This document shows, piece after piece, positions 54,169-64,000 of a stretch of 64,000 nt of DNA. The stretch is from positions 258,634,077 through 258,698,076 of the forward strand of contig CP136061.1 in assembly GCA_032622095.1 (NCBI GenBank), written 5' to 3'. How positions within the stretch are numbered: position 1 is the first letter of the stretch; each line of letters opens with the position of its first letter. The position numbers and the translations under genes are program-made. The stretch is from Siphonodentalium dalli (Eukaryota; Mollusca; Scaphopoda; Gadilida; Siphonodentaliidae). Under the pieces are notes generated by a model, which saw only the letters and a list, made by a program, of their open reading frames with translations, made no database searches and had not been told where the DNA came from.

Positions 54169-54917
54169 GTTTTAGGTTGTGTGAATGTACCCAACAATTC
54201 ACAATAAACTAGTTTTAGGTTGTGTGAATGTACCCAACAATCCACAATAAACTAGTTTTAGGTTGTGTGAATGTACCCAACAATCCACAATAAACTAGTT
54301 TTAGGTTGTGTGAATGTACCCAACAATCCACAATAAACTAGTTTTAGGTTGTGTGAATGTACCCAACAATCCACAATAAACTAGTTTTAGGTTGTGTGAA
54401 TGCACCCAACAATCCACAGTAAACTAGTTTTATGTTGTGTAAATGTACACAACAATCCACAATAAACTAGTTTTAGGTTGTATGAATGTACACACCACTC
54501 CACAATAAACTAGTTTTAGGTTGTGTGAATGTACCCAACAATCCACAATAAACTAGTTGTCCATGTTCCACAACCCTTCAGGTGGCCAATTTGACGTAGG
54601 ATGTCACCCGTTGCATTTTTCCCTCAAATATAATTAATCAACCAGCAATAAACTAGTTTTATGTTGTGTAAATGTACACAACAATCCACAATAAACTAGT
54701 TTTAGGTTGTGTGAATGTACACAACAATCCACAATAAACTAGTTTTAGGTTGTGTGAATGTACCCAACAATCCACAATAAACTAGTTTTAGGTTGTGTGA
54801 ATGTACCCAACAATCCACAATAAACTAGTTGTCCATGTTCCACAACCCTTCAGGTGGCCAATTTGACGTAGGATGTCACCCGTTGCATTTTCCCTCAAAT
54901 ATAATTAATCAACCAGC
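54169..54917. repeat. 43-bp tandem array with higher-order duplication
   Basis: Unit: GTTTTAGGTTGTGTGAATGT, ACCCAACAATCCACAATAAA, CTA (43 bp). Nine units (54169-54558) are followed by an unrelated 88-bp spacer (GTCCATGTTCCACAACCCTT ... ATTAATCAACCAGC). Then come about four more units (54645-54829) and a near-identical copy of the spacer (54829-54917). The block units-plus-spacer is thus itself repeated. Confidence 0.92.
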
Positions 54918-55574
54918 TGCCAGAATAGCTGGCTATACTAATTCGAGTAATTCTATATAATTTGTTGCTTGTAGCATACTGGGCGATGAAGTGTAGCCAG
55001 AGAGAGAACTCTATTGTGTAGTTTGTTGTGTTCCATGTGCCGATTATGTTTCATGCGCACGGCACACAAAGGCGCATTGTGCTTGTGTGTTTATATGCTA
55101 GTAACACAAAGAATATTTCACCCACTTTGGTGTGAATAATGTATCTGATTTCTCTGAAACCTCACAATTATTCAGAGATACAATAATGTATACTTATGCC
55201 CTGCTCGATTTCGATACATAATCGTACATTTTACTGGCGAGCAAACAAATTCGAAACAGCCTCTCTTCGCGTGGCCTTTTTTGTATACAGAGAGATATCA
55301 TTTATTTACGTGACATGTGTATGCATAACACTAAATATAATGAGAACAATATACAACAAACGCCCGGCCTATAAGGCCTATATATCACGCTTAATATAAT
55401 ATTGTTTTAAATAGTTTATATGTGCGTAATTTAGGGACATAACAAAACAATTTTCGCAAGCCTGCTATCGGGTAATGTTGTCAAGTGATACCACGGTCTG
55501 GCCATGTTCACCCAGCGTCACATCCTGCTTGTCTGAATACCAATTTTCCCATCTATTGCCAAAAGCGGGCAAAA
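54918..55574. other. intergenic, nothing recognised
   Basis: No supported exon or repeat. Confidence 0.4.
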
Positions 55575-56190
55575 CCTATGCACCCCCAGAAAATATATAA
55601 ACGCGCTATGTTGAATCTTGTCTATACAGTTATATTTATTATAGCCCCAAATCGCTGAAGCATAGTCCATTATCGGAGTTACATAGTTTAGAAAGAGTGT
55701 TCGTATGTCTTAAAACCTATGTCGGTATATGTGTGAATGTTTGTTATTACTGCACCTAAAGCTCTGCCTGCTGACTTCGCCAAAGTGTCTGCAGTAATGG
55801 CAAAATCTCCATTTTCATGAAATATTATTGCAAGGCACTTAGATTTTTCTTCTATTCCAACTACCTTGTTATTCAAAACAAATCTATAAGGTGTCAAATC
55901 ATCAGATTTACGTCTGAAATGAGCAATTTTCGTTTTATCGGTATTGATCGTGACAGATTGTCATACGCCATTTGCAGCATCAGTTTTCTACTGCCTCTAA
56001 CATAACCTGCATATCAGTTTCGTTCTCCGCAACCAAAACAAAATTATCTGCATAAGCAAGGGAGGAAATCATTTGTTCACCTAAATCGACCCAATGTGTA
56101 AATCTTTAAGTTTATGAATAAGATCGTTGACATACAAAGTAAAGAGCGTTCTGGCCGTCACTCACTCACCCGTATCCGCTATCCTCTCAA
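55575..56190 (-). pseudogene. non-LTR retrotransposon reverse transcriptase fragment
   Basis: Minus-strand translation gives pieces of a LINE reverse transcriptase in order: a YVNDLIHKLKDL-like segment near 56110-56145, SLAYADNFVLVAENETDMQ at 56020-56065 (the YADD catalytic box reads YADN), and TPYRFVLNNKVVGIEEKSK within 55688-55897, followed by the NGDFAITADTLAKSAGRALG segment. After a frameshift, IMDYASAIWGYNKYNCIDKI lies near 55605-55665. Frameshifts and missing N- and C-terminal parts show it is dead. The palm and thumb order is right. It is a LINE; the clade cannot be fixed from this piece. Confidence 0.78.
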
Positions 56191-56686
56191 ATGCATCATA
56201 TTTCGTGCCGGAAAACATTTAATTGTCCTTACCTCTATCAGTCATGTTGCATTGTAATGACAATTAAGCTAGTGTTGTGACAACCAATCATGCAACTGAC
56301 TCTCGTCACGTGGTCGTAATATTAATATTATGGTATAATAAATGTGTGACAGTGCATTTGTACTATTAGGTGATGGAGACGGATTAACCCAAATGATGTC
56401 GAAATTGTCTTTCAGAAAGTGCTATATTGTATAAAATAATTGTCTCATAAATGTATGTCTGACAAGGAGCCACTGTAGCACAAAACGTTAACGTAACCGT
56501 TATGCAGAATATGTTGGAAATTTCGACAATAAATATGGCAACGGACTCTCGTCACATGATCGATTAAATAAAAATAATTGTATCACAAATTTATGCTAGT
56601 TAATATTACTATCCTGGGGAGCGGACGGACTAACGACTGGCATCCAAATACATACTGGTGTAATAATTATGGTATAATAATCAGTA

Positions 56687-56838
56687 CATTTTACTATCGG
56701 GCGGAGCTGATGGATTCGCATCGGAACCAGGATATCGGATGCCGCTTATAGTAACCGGGAGGCTGAGTTTGTATCACGGAGGGTCCGTATCATGGTTGCG
56801 TTGGTTGAGTTCCACCAGCGGACTGATGGATAGGCTGG
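56687..56838 (-). pseudogene. decayed copy of the C-terminal coding end of the SPEC3-like gene
   Basis: Matches 57250-57400 of the real last exon. On the minus strand it has a nonsense change (GGA to TGA in the QPGYGP segment) and a 2-bp loss in the stretch that codes for the Pro-Pro-Pro-Tyr motif. It is therefore not translatable as a C-terminus. It lies downstream of the functional stop, in the presumed 3'-flanking DNA. Confidence 0.78.
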
Positions 56839-57034
56839 TGTTGTGACAACCAATCATGCAACGGCCTCACGTCACGTGGTCGTAATATTAAAATTATGGT
56901 ATAATAAATTTGTGGCAGTGCATTGTTCTATCAGGTGACGGAGGCGGATTAACTCAAACAATGTCGAAATGGTCTCTCAGCAAGTGGTCTTTTGTATACA
57001 AATGTATGTCTGACAAGGAACCGCTTTGAAACAT

Positions 57035-57040
57035 TTTATT
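57035..57040 (-). promoter_or_regulatory. candidate poly(A) signal of the SPEC3-like gene
   Basis: TTTATT on the plus strand (AATAAA on the minus) lies 203 nt downstream of the stop at 57243, within the duplicated 3'-end segment. Confidence 0.4.
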
Positions 57041-57242
57041 GTCTTTAGCTCTAGCAGTCAAAAAATGTTACACTGGAAATTGCGACAGCCAACATGGCGA
57101 CGGACTCTCGTTACATGGTCCTTTATATAAAAATAATGGTATTACAAATTTATGCTAGTTAATGTTACTATCCTGGGGAGCGGACTAACCATGGCAACCA
57201 AAAACTGTCTTCGTATACACATAATGGTACATGTAAAATAAA

Positions 57243-57622
57243 TTAACGTAAGTACATTTTACTATCGGGTGGAGCTGATGGATTAGCATCGGAACCAGGA
57301 TATGGAGGTGGCGGCTCATAGTAACCGGGAGGCTGAGTTTGTATCACGGATGGTCCGTATCCTGGTTGTGTTGTTTGAGGTCCACCAGCGGGCTGATGGG
57401 TAGGCTGTGGGCCATACCCTGGCTGTGCAGGGGCCATCCCAGCCTGAGAATAAACAGTCGGTGTGTGTTGTGTAAAATATCCTGATTGCTGTTGTGCTGT
57501 CAGTTGATAATTGACTGACTGATTATGTTGAATGACCGTCGAAGTGATAACCATAGCATTCCCGGGTGCTTGATGTGACACTACTTGGTTCTCCGTAGGT
57601 TTATTTCCGTGGTAGTATTCCG
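57243..57622 (-). CDS. SPEC3-like exon 3
   Basis: The acceptor CACTTTCCCTTCCAG precedes CG|GAATACTACCACGG. 380 nt to TAA at 57243-57245. It encodes the whole low-complexity tail. The previous exon gives T|, making Ser104 across the junction. Confidence 0.88.
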
Positions 57623-60551
57623 CTGGAAGGGAAAGTGTGGAAACAGATTAAGGACTTGGCATGTGGCAAGGGGATATGATACAAGTTATGGTTAATTGCT
57701 AAATAATTAAACATGTTATTAGTAAGCGTGTCTATACTTAGATAACTTCTATCTTCAAACGCGATATAATACGATAAGTAATTACGTTCTAGATTGGACA
57801 GTTGGGTGTGGTCACTGTAATCATGCAAACCTATTTTAAGTGGACATAGTTACATGCAAATTAATGTTTAACATATATTTGGTTCGAATTTTATTTCAGC
57901 ACTATATTCGAATGAATATTTACACCAGGTGTCGCCAAGGATCTCAGTATTTCATGTTCGGGTTCGGAAACATTGTCTAGTGAAAGTCTGACACAATAAT
58001 TCAGGAACGTGGCTAGATGATCTCCGTCTGGGGGGGTCCATCTTGAAATTTCCTACTTAATTTCATATCGGAGACTATAAATTACATGTATACTTAAAAG
58101 CATACGAAACTATTTTTGGTGAAATTCCGTCATAAACATAGTCTGTGTAATAACAAACACGCACGATGTGTCTTCGGTTTTGAACGTGTGTAAGGCGTGT
58201 GTGTGTTGCGAGCGAAAGGCCCCCCTCCCGAAAATACTAGGACATTATTTTTGTTATTGTCATTATGCTGTATTTTAAATATATGAATATATCCATGTAT
58301 ATATTGTCAATAAAGAATTTAAAAACAATAACATCGTAAATGTGACCACACGTTCAAGGAAATTCCATTTTGCACCCGCACCGTTTTGGTTTTAATTTGC
58401 CAATTGCTACCTCCGGCTTTCCAACATTTACTGTAGGAAAATTCCAACCTGATCCTATGGTTGAAAAATGTTACAAATGATAGCCATTCCAAAACAAAAC
58501 GTATACACAAAAGTAGCAAAATAAGCTACCGTTGGTCTGGCAGAGCCACTAATAGTGGGCGGATAAAGGAAAAAAGTGTGCATTTATGGTAGAAGTTCTA
58601 AATTTGACACACATGTGCAACACAATAATATAAGTAATTTTGGATATCATGCCACGTTGGAAAATAGTCATGGTTGACATCCATTTTGGTTAAACGCCTG
58701 TGTTTCTCCCAATTTTAGCCAGTCTGCATTGTGGTTGTCTAGTAACCGAATATACGATGATAACTTTATCTGTTACACATGTGTGAATTAAAAATAACAC
58801 GTAAAATGGCCGCGACCATTAGTGTGAAAATTCGCCATATAGTGCTGTATGTATTTCATGTACATGTATCACTTGTCGTGGAATTGTGGAATTTTGTTTA
58901 TTTCAAACATCAACACTTGGTTAAACAAAACATAAATAAGGGGTGTTCGGGATATGTGGATCTATTCACGATACTTACATGACATGAATATGAAGAACAC
59001 TCCCCATACACAGCTCCACACCCATCCGATTAAACAGAAGCCGACGAGTAGGAACTGTACGAATCCAATCGTAAAACTGATACAGCATGAACCACATCTC
59101 TGGGAGCCATCCATGTCCTCGTTTCGGCTGCAACAGCAGCACATTGAAGTTCCGGCGATTGCTGTACCTACATCAAATATAACAACACGTTTAACGATGT
59201 AATGTGGGTCCTAAAGTTCCAGTTAAATTAACATGCACAATCTAATTCAAATATAATTTAATCGAAATGTTTGTTTTCTTTAAATGGCGAAAACAAAATG
59301 TAACATAGAACCGAGATCGAGTTATATATCTCAAAACATGTAATTTTTGTATTGAAAATTACAAAATCATTATTATATCTGTCACCTCAACCAACAAAAA
59401 TATATGCAATACAATAATATTAAACTTAACAGAAAAACTAAAAAGAAAAAATGAACTAAATTTATAAGAAATTGTTAAAGAATGTAACACAAAATGATAA
59501 ATTTGTTATTTGTTTTTCGGCAAATCAGGCTATGTTTAGTATTTTATCTAATAGCTGTTTACAAGTATAATAGAACATTTTTTTTGCAACTTATTAAGCC
59601 CCTCCTATGATACAATCGAAACGAACACACGTGTAAACAAGTCACCATGATGACGCTATAAACTTATTTCCAAGGTGATAGTAATCAAGGTGATAGTAAT
59701 TATACTTCCAAGGTGATAGTAATTATACTTCCAAGGTGATAGTAATTATACTTCTAATGTGATAGTAATTATACTTCCAAGGTGATTGTAATTATACTTC
59801 CAAGGTGATAGTAATTATACTTCCAAGGTGATAGTACTTATACTTCCAAGGTGATATTAATTATACTTCCAAGGTGATAGTAATTTATATTGGCTTCAGA
59901 GGTTATTATAATCAGAATCATAATACATTATTTCATGACAAAACGAAGTATATAAAAATAAACATTGACATAATACGAAAGAGAAGTGATATGCCATGTG
60001 AAGGCAACATAACCTATCCATGTCGTATTCCTGTTGCCACCATGAATAACACAAACATTGGACTGATTCTCGGTTTATTTTTTAATCGATCATATGTCAC
60101 GTGAGAGCTGGATTAATTATGGTATAACCCTTGTGTTCATTATTGAATAAACTAATAAAAGGACAAATAATTTAGAAATCATGATGTGAAGCCACTTAAG
60201 ATTGTCTAAGTTGACAAGGTTTAAACCAATTATTAGTTCTTTTGAGTCAAAAAGTTGTTTCTATGCTGCTATGCGTTTGTGGTCAAAGAGTGCAATGTAT
60301 GGCCAAATTTGGTATATGATTGACGACTGTCAGCGTACAATGCAATTGATATTAAGTGTACGTTGAGCGCAAAATATAATGATATAATTGTTTACATTAT
60401 AATTCTAATATCTGGTATTACAATACTTACCTAGCCCAGGTATGAGGAAGTTGAGTACACAGCATAGAATAGCCATGGGCATAGGCATGGCAGGTACGGC
60501 GATCCTCTCATCCTTACCACGAGCCTTCCAGTTTGTGCATCCCCGACCCAT
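57243..60551 (-). CDS. SPEC3/Stum-family membrane protein, three exons
   Basis: Spliced CDS on the minus strand: 60551-60431, 59167-58979, 57622-57243; 229 residues. Both introns are phase 1 and the frame is continuous across the joins. The N-terminus MGRGCTNWKARGKDER precedes IAVPAMPMPMAILCCVLNFL and IPGLGT, the signature first membrane segment of the SPEC3/Stum family. A Cys-rich loop (Cys 50-53, 65, 68, 69) and a second hydrophobic segment (about 70-102, with GWVWSCVWG) follow. Residues 105-229 are a Gln/Pro/Tyr/Gly-rich tail with QPGYGP repeats and PPPPY at 207-211, a WW-domain ligand type. Family members include Drosophila Stum, needed in mechanosensory neurons, and sea urchin SPEC3 of ciliated ectoderm. 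A role in ciliated or sensory cells is inference. Confidence 0.9.
57623..58978. other. SPEC3-like intron 2
   Basis: 1356 bp, GT-AG on the minus strand. It contains a fragment of the dispersed AACGTGGCTAGATGATCTCC type near 58009 and no other recognised feature. Confidence 0.5.
58979..59167 (-). CDS. SPEC3-like exon 2
   Basis: Acceptor TTTGATGTAG and donor TGTCAT|gtaagt; 189 nt, a multiple of 3. Encodes residues 41-103 and one base: the Cys-rich loop and the Trp-rich second membrane segment. Confidence 0.88.
59168..60430. other. SPEC3-like intron 1
   Basis: 1263 bp, GT-AG on the minus strand. It contains the 23-bp tandem array at 59670-59885. Confidence 0.55.
59670..59885. repeat. 23-bp tandem array in SPEC3-like intron 1
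   Basis: CCAAGGTGATAGTAATTATA plus CTT repeats about nine times, with a few substitutions (CTAATGTGATAG, GGTGATTGTA, GGTGATATTA). The first unit is shortened. Confidence 0.92.
60431..60551 (-). CDS. SPEC3-like exon 1
   Basis: The ATG at 60551 follows CTGTATAAG; the exon ends GGGCTAG|gtaagt. It encodes residues 1-40 plus one base, including the PAMPMPMAILCC segment. A further non-coding 5' exon cannot be excluded, because no obvious TATA box precedes it. Confidence 0.85.
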
Positions 60552-61137
60552 CTTATACAGAACTTAAGGAGCAACACAGTGTGGACCCAGAACTAACTTA
60601 TCATTTCGAATGTCACTTATAAAATATAACCAACAGTCAGCTGTGTGTATTCTCCTTCGCGACGGAGCTCTTGTTTCCGATATGAGCGTCATGAAATTTT
60701 GATCACAGTAATAGTTTCTTCACTTCCTAATCTCCATCCACGACATGAGCGTACATTTAAAACTATTGAAATCCACTGTGCTATAAATTTAATACACGCT
60801 TAATTCACAATACAGGAACCAGTTGTGTGCGCATCAATGGATGATCTTACATTCCAATGTACACATGGGTAGTCTCCCCGCCCGTTGTTTACTATCGCCC
60901 GGTATATGTAACCACAAGAGTCAAGCGCCGTTCAATACTCATACCTGTGTGCTGATGATTTATGAATGAGAAATATCGATCGAATAAACAATTAACCATA
61001 AAGTATCCCTGACGTGCCTATATTAAAGAATTTAAAGAGCAATAGCACGATCGAAGACACTATCAACGCATGCAACATTTATCAAGCTATATACGACAAT
61101 GGTTCGACCAATCCTTGAGTATTGTTATCATGTTTTG
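60552..61137. other. upstream region of the SPEC3-like gene
   Basis: No clear promoter element or further exon is visible on the minus strand. Confidence 0.4.
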
Positions 61138-61432
61138 GAGGGGCTCCCGGTTGTCCAGTCGGTAGATTTCTTAGTACATTACGTCGTCATATATGCCGTC
61201 CAGCGGTGACGAAGCTGATTCCAACCCAGCCAAGAGCGGGTTCGTGATCTACGCTAAGGGAAGGTGATCAGATATACGTGCACCTGGGCAAATTTGTAAG
61301 TTACTTCCCGGAGGTCGGGAAGTGATTTCCAGGTCAAATTAACCATCTGCGTGGTCATTACTCCACCTATAAAACTGACATCGTGATATTGCCTAGCTGC
61401 TGAAACGACGATAAACCCCAATTAACCAACCA
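61138..61432 (+). mobile_element. tRNA-derived SINE
   Basis: GGGGCTCCCGGTTGTCCAGTCGGTAGA (61140-61166) resembles a Pol III A-box head and GGTTCGTGATC (61239-61249) a decayed B box. The body contains GTGGTCATTACTCCACC, and the 3' end reads GCTGCTGAAACGACGATAAA, CCCC and AATTAACCAACC. The tail type matches the SINEs at 1768-1936 and 26725-26800. Confidence 0.65.
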
Positions 61433-61689
61433 TTATGGTTAGAAGTCCCGTCTCCTCGAACACGTGTGGACTCTTACTGTTCTGGGATGGAGGCTTTATT
61501 AATGCCACGACATATCACGGCTATATTGTGGATGTAATATCCCCAAGTATATCTGGTTGTGAGTGAACTTCTGTGAGTGCTTAACATTTACAAAGGTTAC
61601 TGTACTGTGGACCGGGCTTGCAGGTTACTAGAGCAACATACATAACCACCAAAGCCATTCTCACAATATGATGGTAACACGTCATTCTA
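61433..61689. other. intergenic, nothing recognised
   Basis: No supported feature. Confidence 0.4.
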
Positions 61690-61785
61690 TGGATTCGAGG
61701 ACTTGTTCCAAACTAAGTATGTAGTTGAAATGTGCTACCGGATCATCTGTTGATACATTTACGTGACCAATACATGTAGATGTTG
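61690..61785. repeat. dispersed repeat, copy 1
   Basis: AAGTATGTAGTTGAAATGTG, CTACCGGATCATCTGTTGAT and CGTGACCAATACATGTAGAT recur at 62682-62757. The surrounding 97-codon minus frame is not supported as coding, because the differences between copies mostly change amino acids. Confidence 0.65.
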
Positions 61786-62681
61786 TAACAATATAGAGAT
61801 CCAGGGGGCTGGGAACACCGTAGAGTACAGGGGTAAACCTGTCTTCGGTAACATGGACAAAGGTGCGTAATAACCCTAGGTACACATTCCGAAGCGCCAC
61901 ACGGACAAATTTTAATGTCAAAATAAATATAGAATAAGCATAGAACGGCAGCGTACCAGTCAAACCGTTCAGCAAGTTTAAATCATAGGGATAGAAATAT
62001 CACGAGGGCCACACACCAAGCAATATACACAAAAATGATACTATACACGAATTATTGTAAAAACATACACATAGACTTTCCTGGTTGTACTACCGGGAAA
62101 AATTATGAATTGTAAACAAAAGTGTATGATTATGCATTGGCTGTACTGCCAGATGATAAATTTAGTGGTGTAACACAGCCATGTTCATATCGTACATCAT
62201 TGTACGAATTGCAATGCACTTACAATTAAAAACGGGTAACACATTATGAATTGAGGACTGTTACATAAAAAGGGCTGGACCCCGACTTTCATTAGCAGAA
62301 TAGCAGTGTATGAAGGGATTAAACTGAAAAAATGACCCAAATATAATATGAATTGTATAGAGATAAGTGTATATAAAATGCATATGCAAATGGAACGCTC
62401 TTTATAAGTCTTTTTTAGTATAGTTTGCAAACATTATACTGCTACAGTAAAGTCTACACAATAATATTTTTTATGTTTGATTGTCAGCATAGTTTGATTC
62501 ATTAGGAGGCATAAATTATATAATTTGGAAAATGTTTACTAAGACCAAGCCGAAAATAGGTATTTAAAATGTTGGGAATCATAAAATAATAACCAGCATT
62601 TAGAGTCATCAGGCGAGCGTCTCTGGTATATTACCGAACTTCACATACAGTACGTTTCATTATTAGGTTTCGGATCTAACA
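61786..62681. other. intergenic, nothing recognised
   Basis: No supported exon or repeat beyond the flanking repeat copies. Confidence 0.4.
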
Positions 62682-62757
62682 AAGTATGTAGTTGAAACGT
62701 GCTAGCGGATCATGTGTTGATACATGTACGTGACCAATACATGTAGATGAAACCAAC
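62682..62757. repeat. dispersed repeat, copy 2
   Basis: Second copy of the 61690 block with about five substitutions in 75 bp. Confidence 0.65.
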
Positions 62758-62867
62758 CAATTGGTGACGGTTTATGTCGAATTTACTTTCCATACGAGAA
62801 TCAAAATTATGATGGATCCTAACCCTTTTGTGCGGATCACTTTGAATAGATACTCTTGGGGTCCAAA

Positions 62868-62955
62868 TAAGCATACGGTGCGGAATAAGAGTACAGGGTG
62901 GACAATTCTACTAAATCCAATAAGAGTACGGGGTGGAATACGAGTACAGGGTGGC
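62868..62955. repeat. short repeats of AATAAGAGTACAGGGTGG
   Basis: AATAAGAGTACAGGGTGGAC, AATAAGAGTACGGGGTGGAA and TACGAGTACAGGGTGGCAA occur in about 80 bp with irregular spacing; AATAAGCATACGGTGCGG before them is related. Confidence 0.6.
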
Positions 62956-63579
62956 AATTTACAATATGCATGGAAGGAAGTCTATCTGAAATGCTATAAG
63001 GTTAACCATATATATTTCTCATATTGTGCACTGTTTGTTGTCATAGGAATTACCAAACAGACTTCCAACAACAAGTTTGCATATCTTTTCCTGATCTGAT
63101 TAAAGGCTCCAGCAATTATGATAAGCATATAGTATACATTTCTTGAAAATCCCGCTTAAAATAAACATACGGACCAAATAAGCACCATACATATATTTTG
63201 ACGTAAACAGTTGACGAAAAATAAATAAATAAATGTATTCAAAATAATCAAACACGATGTTTTTGTTGTTCACGTATCACTTATCGTTCCACATACACTA
63301 CGATATTAATAAGATGTCACCTAGGGTTCGCAGCTCAATGATCTGGCTAGATGTTTTCCGCTGGGTGTCCAGCATGGAATTCCCAACTGCACCCCCACCC
63401 CGAACAGCATGGAATTTCCAAATCCGTGACAATCCATTTGAATCTAACCCGCCTCTTGGGCTGGAATAATTTTACCACTGTGACATTAAGCTACCCAAGT
63501 GTCCGACTGTTCCAACCTGACAGCCCCCCGCCACAATACCTAAGGTTTCAAATATAGGAAAATATTCGAATTGAGATCG
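62956..63579. other. intergenic, nothing certain
   Basis: A GC-richer patch at 63300-63560 contains overlapping frames with Pro-rich stretches. There is no splice or domain support. Confidence 0.35.
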
Positions 63580-63710
63580 AAAAACCATGACATTTCACAC
63601 TAACTACTAATTTATAAATCAATAAAACCATCACATTTCACACTAACTACTAATTTATAAATCAATAAAACCATCACATTTCACATTAACTACTAATTTA
63701 TAAATCAATC
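63580..63710. repeat. three 43-bp tandem repeats
   Basis: AAAACCATCACATTTCACAC, TAACTACTAATTTATAAATC, AAT repeats three times almost perfectly. Confidence 0.92.
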
Positions 63711-64000
63711 TATCATAAAATTTGAAACTATTCTTGGTAAGAAATTTACAACTAACGTTCAGTCAGATGTAATCTGTTCAAACTATTGAACACGTTTGTT
63801 AAAAATGGGAGGTGAGCCACTCGTATCCCATTGTCACGTGCGTCCCTGTTGGAGACATGACTACATCTGTTGTTTGATGCTTGAAGATTATATGTTACGG
63901 TAGTTCGAGTCATTCGAAGATCGTTCATACGAAACAACATAAAAGTCTGTAAAACAATTATCATCAACAAATACACGAACAAATATATTGACTCTGATTG
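63711..64000. other. right edge, nothing recognised
   Basis: No supported feature up to the end of the window. Confidence 0.4.

Larger units (their letters stand above)
56270..57420. repeat. tandem duplication (about 565 bp) of the 3' end of the SPEC3-like gene
   Basis: GTTGTGACAACCAATCATGC starts both copies (56273 and 56840). Shared blocks follow in the same order: CGTGGTCGTAATATTAA, GGATTAAC, TGTATGTCTGACAAGGA, GGCGACGGACTCTCGT-like, TTATGCTAGTTAATATTACT, CTATCCTGGGGAGCGGAC and ATTTTACTATCGGG. The inner copy (56840-57420) contains the functional stop and 3' coding end; the outer one is degenerate. Confidence 0.8.

Noticed and set aside
61682-61975. 97-codon minus-strand frame
   Set aside because: Its C-terminal third lies in a repeat also found at 62682-62757. 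The differences between copies nearly all change amino acids, which argues against coding constraint.
63257-63557. Overlapping Pro-rich frames as exons
   Set aside because: Two frames overlap over the same GC-richer patch, and neither has splice or domain support.

Overview
This is a eukaryotic, AT-rich, repeat-dense genomic window. It has intron-bearing genes with GT-AG junctions and no operon-like packing. A marine lophotrochozoan, most likely a mollusc, is the best guess. The support is a PAN/apple plus C-type-lectin secreted protein, a SPEC3/Stum-family membrane protein, SINE tails of the type AACGACGTTAAACCCCAATC, and a 161-bp tandem repeat of a type I associate with molluscan genomes. 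The species assignment is inference.

Genes. (1) At 1145-1252 (+) there is a probable terminal exon of a gene entering from the left, product unrecognised. (2) At 17552-39671 (+) three exons splice in phase 1 into a complete 230-residue secreted protein: signal peptide plus PAN/apple-like module (exon 1), first half of a C-type lectin domain (exon 2), second half (exon 3). Intron 1 is 15.8 kb and intron 2 is 5.6 kb; both are full of mobile-element debris. (3) At 57243-60551 (-) three exons give a complete 229-residue SPEC3/Stum-family protein with a Pro/Gln/Tyr-rich tail ending in a PPPPY motif. The 3' end of this gene has been tandemly duplicated, and the outer copy has decayed. A decayed LINE reverse transcriptase lies at about 55575-56190 (-). 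No rRNA, convincing tRNA gene or CRISPR array was seen.

Repeats by region. 0-7 kb: several foldback elements, a tRNA-derived SINE and short tandem repeats. 7.38-10.59 kb: about 48 copies of a 66-bp minisatellite, open on both strands. 10.59-13.07 kb: TTAGGG-type telomere-like repeats interrupted by a 2.3-kb element that is almost entirely one diverged palindrome. 13.4-15.9 and 20.7-21.8 kb: two inverted copies of a dispersed repeat flanking lectin exon 1. 16-53 kb: a scattered family of elements carrying the same 33-bp-stem hairpin with an ATA loop, inside at least two kinds of outer terminal repeat. 30.7-31.4 kb: a mariner-like palindromic MITE turned into a 170-175-bp satellite. 37.5-38.5 kb: two foldbacks, one filled with GCGCTTAAGCGC palindromes. 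42-43 kb: 161-bp repeats. 45.3-51.9 kb: a nested repeat cluster (143-bp and 122-bp arrays) split by a 1.6-kb hAT-like element. 54.2-54.9 kb: a 43-bp array with higher-order structure. 59.7 kb: a 23-bp intronic array.

The genes do not form a visible pathway. The main interest is the palindrome and hairpin biology: one hairpin module shared by elements with different ends, hairpins nested inside terminal inverted repeats, and palindromes amplified into satellites.
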